This document shows positions 61,401 to 64,000 of a stretch of 64,000 nt of DNA, one piece after another. Below the pieces are notes generated by a model. That model was given only the letters and a program-made list of their open reading frames with translations, was not told where the DNA came from and made no database searches. The DNA comes from an uncultured Prevotellaceae bacterium (GTDB lineage Bacteria > Bacteroidota > Bacteroidia > Bacteroidales > Bacteroidaceae), in the NCBI GenBank assembly GCA_947169115.1, contig CAMVOK010000011.1, forward strand, positions 1 to 64,000, in the 5' to 3' direction. Numbering within the stretch: the first letter of the stretch is position 1; each line of letters opens with the position of its first letter. A program made the translations under genes and the position numbers.

Positions 61401-64000
61401 CCGTCAGGATTGTACCGTATACGCTGCATGGGTAGCGGGCTCACAACGAAGTATTGGAAACTTGGCAGTGATCACAAGTTGTACAACAATGGAGAAACAA
61501 ACAACCCGAACACAGTGTTCCGCATTGAGGAGAATGTGAATGAGAGCAACAATCTACCTGCTTCGTACTATATTGCTGGCTTCGACGGTGACGAGGCTTG
61601 GTATCTGGATAATACGACAACCGCTAGATCTACGCAGTTTACGGCTACACAGACGGAAGAGAACTATATGCCTGCACAGATTATATATAATGCCAAGTCT
61701 GACGACATTCCGTACTATGCCATCAAGTTAGGGACTTTTGCTTCTCAGGACGACTATAGTTATGCCAATACCAATTCTAGCCTAACTTCTGTTGTCGGTT
61801 GGTCTTACAACTCTGGCTCAGCCAACGGTTCCGCTTGGGCTATTGAACCTGTGGTGCGTTTCGAGCCCACCGCAACAGATGTATTCACCATCAACAACAC
61901 CAACTCCAACCGTGGTGCACTCATTTATAACCCAGATGCTTCAACTAAGTATGTATGGTCGAGTGGTAAGAGTGGCACGTTTGATGCTTCGAATGCCAAC
62001 AGCCAGTGGGTGATTTACCCCACGGGCACCGATGACCAATACTACCTCTACAACGTTGGAGCCGACAAGTTTGCCATACCCACAGGCATTGCACAAGGCA
62101 GTGGTAATGCTTGGGTATTCAGTGACAATGCCGTGGCCGTGGTCTTTGAAATACAGGACGACGGAACGAAAAAGATCAAGATGGCCACCAATCCCGTCAG
62201 CGGAACAAACGCTGCCTACATGGCTGTCAGCAACAGCTATACCGGCCCCATCATTAACTACAACGATGTGGGAGGAAACTTTACGATTACAAAGGTCGAT
62301 GGTGATGCCAGCACAGCAGCCAATGCTGCTGTGGCCAAGTTGATTAAGAGCCAGACGGCACTTACGACCTATCCTTCCACTTCTGGATGGTATGCCATTC
62401 AAATCAAGAGTAAGACTGGTTCGGATAGTTATGCTGGACGCTATTTGCAGAACGCAACAACCTTATACAATAACCTCTATCCCCTGACCTTCACGGGAGG
62501 TGTTGATGTTCAGCCGGCTATTACAGACCCGACTTACTTCACGCACATTGAATGTACCAGTTGGGATGTCAACACTTGGCAGTTGCCCGATGGACGCTAT
62601 CTCGTGGATAATGGCTCCAACAAATTCCCCACTCCCTCTGCAACCGCAGGTAATGTGATTTGTGGTTACAGTAATGGCAACTACTTCAAAACCAATAACA
62701 ACTATTATGCTGACCCATACAACAGTAACGCCAACTACTTTATTGGTGAAACGACTTTAATGCGTACTGCTTATATCGTTTATCCCATAGACCTTACTGT
62801 GGCTGGCCTTGTTGCCTGGCAGGTTGTTGTCACCAATGCCGCTAATGGCGCCCAGCTGACCTGTACGCGCAGCGATGTGTGCGGTCAGACCTCGGTATAT
62901 AACGGAGGCTGGTTCTTCCTTCCCTCGGGTGTTACGCCGGCAACCACGGACTTTGAGATGGAAGGCATGGTGGGTACCCCTGCCGTAGATACTGATGCCA
63001 AAACCGTGACGGTAACTTACAATCCCGCGGTATGCCTGTTGCCAGACGATGTCACTATAATCCAGGGCAACCAGACCACGGGTAAGGGCAACACGATGCA
63101 GCCCCTTTTGCGGATAAAGGCAACCCCGTTTGCCGCTTGCACCCCGACCCAGTTCAGCATTACCCTGACGGGAGCCGACCAGCTCGATAAGGTGGCCGTC
63201 TATACCACCGCCATAGACGAGATTATGGCAGAAGGAGCCAATCCCCAGAAGATAGGCGAGATGGCAGCCTCAGAGGGAACGTTGTCCATTGATGTGAACG
63301 CAGCCGAGCAGGGAGCCAACGCCAGCCTCTATTATTGGGTTGTGGCAGACGTGAAGAGCACGGCCACCGAATGGGCTGCCGTGGATGCCAGCATTCAGGG
63401 CATCGCCTATTCCAATGCCAGCGGTTCGGATGTCTGTGACCTTACAGCCAAAGGCGATCCTGATGGCGAGATGCGAATCTACAAGCAGCAGACAGCCCTG
63501 TGGACCCCCAGTCATGCCAATACCACATACTATCGTATCCCAACCATCCTGAATACCGGGACTAACGGCATCGTGGCACTGACGGACTATCGACACGGCC
63601 ATCCCTATGACCTGGGCAAGAATGCCAACAACGGCTCCGGGGCTCATGTGATAGACGTGGTGGCACGCCGCAGTACCGACGGCGGCCTGACGTGGGAACC
63701 GGAAGTGACGGTTGCAGCCGGCGACGGCGTGAATGCTGCTACCTACGGTTTTGGCGACCCCGCCATCGTGGCCGATGCCGACGGCACCCTCCACTGTCTC
63801 ATGGCAGCCGGCAGTGCCAGCTATGCCAGCGGTATGCTGCACATGGGCTACTCGAAGAGTACCGACAACGGGGCTTCGTGGTCAGCCGTGACAGACATAT
63901 ACTCCAGCATAGACAAGGGAGGTCTGGAGATCGCCTCGGCCTTCACCACGGGCGGTAAGGGTGTGACCTTCCCGAACGGACGCATGGCTTTTGCCTTCCT
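55413..64000 (+). CDS. Giant secreted papain-like protease-sialidase, 3' end beyond the window
   Basis: The frame is open from ATG 55413 for 2,862 codons to the window end. The signal peptide is MKMTILLLLSVLSFVMPQAM-MAQ. A papain-like domain (about 60-340) shows NQAGNSCGITSR (Q95, C100), GVDHAMVIVGYDD (H275) and ACNSWGNWCNGGF (N315), a complete Gln-Cys-His-Asn set. Then come a fibronectin-like unit, a lectin-like unit, PKD-like repeats (750-1000), a LamG-like domain (about 1010-1170), two discoidin-like modules (about 1230 and 1400), two homologous 75-residue repeats (TWNLVDGSDNVLY near 1556, TWNVLDGSGNTVF near 1780) each followed by a lectin-like module, more modules, and the sialidase from about 2480 with YYRIPTIL (Arg about 2708) and STDGGLTW. 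Probably removes sialic acid and cuts the exposed peptide of mucins. Whether a tail follows cannot be seen. Confidence 0.85.
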   Translation, partial: MKMTILLLLSVLSFVMPQAMMAQVALVDGHYVDPKQGLEANPTSNPDWSLMQGVTVKKVVKGKRNAPLANATSYGLPDHVNNGANKYFRKPVANQAGNSCGITSRHSHMMAYELNAYRDKDGSLAENMLPAHFAFVPAYNEDPNKEDYAKYVGIPDGATFGGTNYSSIYGGPYSEGGNNYGRMQGYENWHKAMFNRITDNPNFPKGGMTEEGALAWKRWLYNHNGDESFHAGGIIGIGLASSGLEYQAIASTTVNDAAGVTGLNYLTHWGTGVDHAMVIVGYDDRIEFDLDGDGTYGSSSNHFGQNETGAWIACNSWGNWCNGGFIYVPYALGSPTSTTVTSGSYSGYKAGDTNGWTGEVYKIRKNYVPIRTLKAAVAYSKRSEIQICVGISTNLNATSPDKTLVLKNHNYHGDYNNGDGPNSTNVDADVPMLGQWTDGKLHTEAMEFGYDLTDFTAEFDQHKPLKYFLIINTKSGASGSGQIEYASIMDYELNANGVETPFASKNVNITNNGGTTTISTIVYGEEVSGPDNLALSSTTLSWDAPQGSSYTPIGYNIYQDGSRIGTTTSRSYDIGSATGVFYVTASLYDLNGAISESPASNLVLRDMSSSKFITYIGDPITAVSQLTSGMYVVLKCYGRNKYVYDNGTSNIYPITSEAPEILDSDDYKYVFKVSKSGNNYTFQSVNGYLPALSSSMKPSNSAGSYTVALVSGSSDLFSLKNGSYYLNGGEGNITQYTLDNNSKFYIYPVHVSIPGTNTLNVTIADPGTVYAGVPVQLSLEGAVDIASATWTVAGTNYTGVSPVVTFSGTGSKTVSCTATDSKGNSKSTSRSITVSAAPTATANFSLSSESTTGSDRISFISQNTLPGCTYSWSMPGAEETTATTRNASATYLTTGQKTVTLTVTDGNSNSYTHSETFMVNVSVPKSSYTISPAVVVKNNPVTLTDNTLYDPTAWSWRFSSDNNSITYNGQNGTITPTKAGVYKLTFGTSNAVGTDFVDAERALIVCNSASGQGLTFAGGDQNVTASLSSALTTTWTIDFWFNPKSLGSTTQGITGSKNSNSFTITSEANGVATLSVASQSVSTDEAFYISNEWHHYAITFGSGTVNFYRDGNLISSKSISTSSFSNYFQNLKLGGSSAPMNGSIDEFRVWSTTLSQANIRSYCVAPISASTSGLKLYWQMNQSTGNVTDATSNNRTGTRNNFGPDGDAWTDSEGVFAIDFSEATTPTISATQLNHYYDNIYSVSDEQDGNLQRASLGMAFDGNTSTYYQSKWEIGNYLSETSYPHSFILKRGALHEVSAISIISNTTPTNWSHSVPSEKYGRAKYITIEESDDALNWEYVDKNVRMYDLATNNVVLPWPITKEYVRFSFAEPLYTDNEYVALLINEMNFYGTAVEPTKTKVPLTYVACSDESTYSGDEKPGSNALDGNASTFWHSSWYGTAVTYPHSITIQNANLSDIDMFYFYQQHSYSGNQNGSYRAGVLNVETSSDNSSWTTAFEGLRIPYGNTGYVKLPESINARYIKLTFTRNQSSTGNGTYLAMNEIEAYGMDTQLLTNTVTWNLVDGSDNVLYTVYKSYSKGTEVTEYPTELTDWVAQYADRFVALPSLTPFTVTQDVVKEISYEWTGPFDISTVGDEHYYKLKIRNALYITSDLMTGGQLDCTTTDGTDDKYRWMFFGDPFNGFIIRNYAKSDKALAAANGSATNGSSFPTFEDEGTRWIITSCTQTGYTNPFSIAPAGTTGVYWNQYGGVSNNQGVKYWTANGSNDGGAAIQAIELTPVVYITWNVLDGSGNTVFTTESEYALNSTVSAYPTAMTDLESRFISYPALSSFTATQNRSVDVTYSWTGPFQLTTDIDNPHLYFFKSARYGYYTYAPDSSTGNAKQSSRTKNWVTPRGRWFFTGDPFTGIEVRPYAYPETGMANSTLSTTPTKYIPASTPDITTDYWSNALPSASFALLLPNNTSQCLSESFVVYSSSNINNDKGLSMVVEEADDISMLVPSGLYRIRCMGSGLTTKYWKLGSDHKLYNNGETNNPNTVFRIEENVNESNNLPASYYIAGFDGDEAWYLDNTTTARSTQFTATQTEENYMPAQIIYNAKSDDIPYYAIKLGTFASQDDYSYANTNSSLTSVVGWSYNSGSANGSAWAIEPVVRFEPTATDVFTINNTNSNRGALIYNPDASTKYVWSSGKSGTFDASNANSQWVIYPTGTDDQYYLYNVGADKFAIPTGIAQGSGNAWVFSDNAVAVVFEIQDDGTKKIKMATNPVSGTNAAYMAVSNSYTGPIINYNDVGGNFTITKVDGDASTAANAAVAKLIKSQTALTTYPSTSGWYAIQIKSKTGSDSYAGRYLQNATTLYNNLYPLTFTGGVDVQPAITDPTYFTHIECTSWDVNTWQLPDGRYLVDNGSNKFPTPSATAGNVICGYSNGNYFKTNNNYYADPYNSNANYFIGETTLMRTAYIVYPIDLTVAGLVAWQVVVTNAANGAQLTCTRSDVCGQTSVYNGGWFFLPSGVTPATTDFEMEGMVGTPAVDTDAKTVTVTYNPAVCLLPDDVTIIQGNQTTGKGNTMQPLLRIKATPFAACTPTQFSITLTGADQLDKVAVYTTAIDEIMAEGANPQKIGEMAASEGTLSIDVNAAEQGANASLYYWVVADVKSTATEWAAVDASIQGIAYSNASGSDVCDLTAKGDPDGEMRIYKQQTALWTPSHANTTYYRIPTILNTGTNGIVALTDYRHGHPYDLGKNANNGSGAHVIDVVARRSTDGGLTWEPEVTVAAGDGVNAATYGFGDPAIVADADGTLHCLMAAGSASYASGMLHMGYSKSTDNGASWSAVTDIYSSIDKGGLEIASAFTTGGKGVTFPNGRMAFAF
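62858..64000 (+). repeat. Copy of 52191-53333: duplicated sialidase segment
   Basis: From GACCTGTACGCGCAGCGATG onward the DNA appears identical to the earlier gene at a constant offset of 10,667 bp, up to the end of the window. Shortly upstream (62815-62857 versus 52148-52190) differences appear, and before that the homologous modules differ at many residues. Confidence 0.9.

Noticed and set aside
52603..63842. Identical 190-residue minus-strand frames at 52603-53175 and 63270-63842 as a duplicated gene
   Set aside because: They are antisense to the sialidase; their identity only reflects the duplicated sialidase DNA.

Overview
The window looks like a chromosomal segment of a Bacteroidales bacterium, most likely a host-associated Prevotella-type organism (Prevotellaceae). 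The grounds are upstream boxes matching the Bacteroidetes -7 element TAnnTTTG (several with TTTG 18-20 bp upstream), secreted proteins ending in the short 'DLxGRR...GxYIxNGxKVxxK' sorting-type tail, lineage-typical families (DUF4954, DUF6057, DUF2795, FISUMP, fimbrillin-like lipoprotein, M60-like protease, GH84), and many short interspersed repeats. No rRNA, tRNA or CRISPR array was seen.

Layout. 1-6.2 kb (minus strand): 5' part of pyruvate:ferredoxin oxidoreductase, a DUF4143-type ATPase, a GHL10-type glycoside hydrolase and a CPA2 antiporter. 6.3-9.2 kb: secreted GH43 arabinanase-like enzyme. 9.2-16.7 kb (plus): a compact run of a NapH-like polyferredoxin with an internal twin-arginine motif, a Tat-lipoprotein aldo/keto reductase, tatA, tatC, then cobQ, cobD and cbiB, closed by a perfect 27-bp bidirectional terminator. 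The cobalamin genes carry G/C-rich palindromic repeats inserted in frame. 16.7-20.9 kb (minus): nagB and a pair encoding a beta-propeller lipoprotein with a CxxCH motif and a DUF6057 membrane protein. 21.3-23.6 kb: GH84 hexosaminidase and rubredoxin.

23.7-35.5 kb (minus): three very large secreted proteins, an M60-like zinc protease and two tandem paralogues with discoidin-like modules. 35.6-40.4 kb: DUF4954 protein, a shrunken methyltransferase-like protein, PduO-type adenosyltransferase, DUF2795 protein and a small envelope protein. 40.4-46.0 kb (minus): a four-gene run of a secreted tail-bearing protein, a 61-residue peptide, a fimbrillin/PI-PLC lipoprotein and a FISUMP protein. An IS982-family element with 7-bp target duplications (46466-47493) lies between a candidate promoter and the next gene.

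47.5-64.0 kb (plus): two giant secreted enzymes in tandem. The first joins a GH20 hexosaminidase to a GH33 sialidase (2,491 aa). The second, cut by the window end after more than 2,860 codons, joins a papain-like cysteine protease domain to PKD, LamG, discoidin and lectin-like modules and the same sialidase. The two sialidase portions appear identical at DNA level over at least 1.14 kb although the preceding homologous modules have diverged. A 56-residue peptide gene, resembling the one at 43.2 kb, sits right behind the first giant.

Together GH84, GH20, two sialidases, M60-like protease, papain-like protease, PI-PLC and nagB suggest attack on host glycoproteins such as mucin, with amino sugar entering glycolysis through NagB. 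GH43 and GHL10 suggest some capacity on plant or other polysaccharides.
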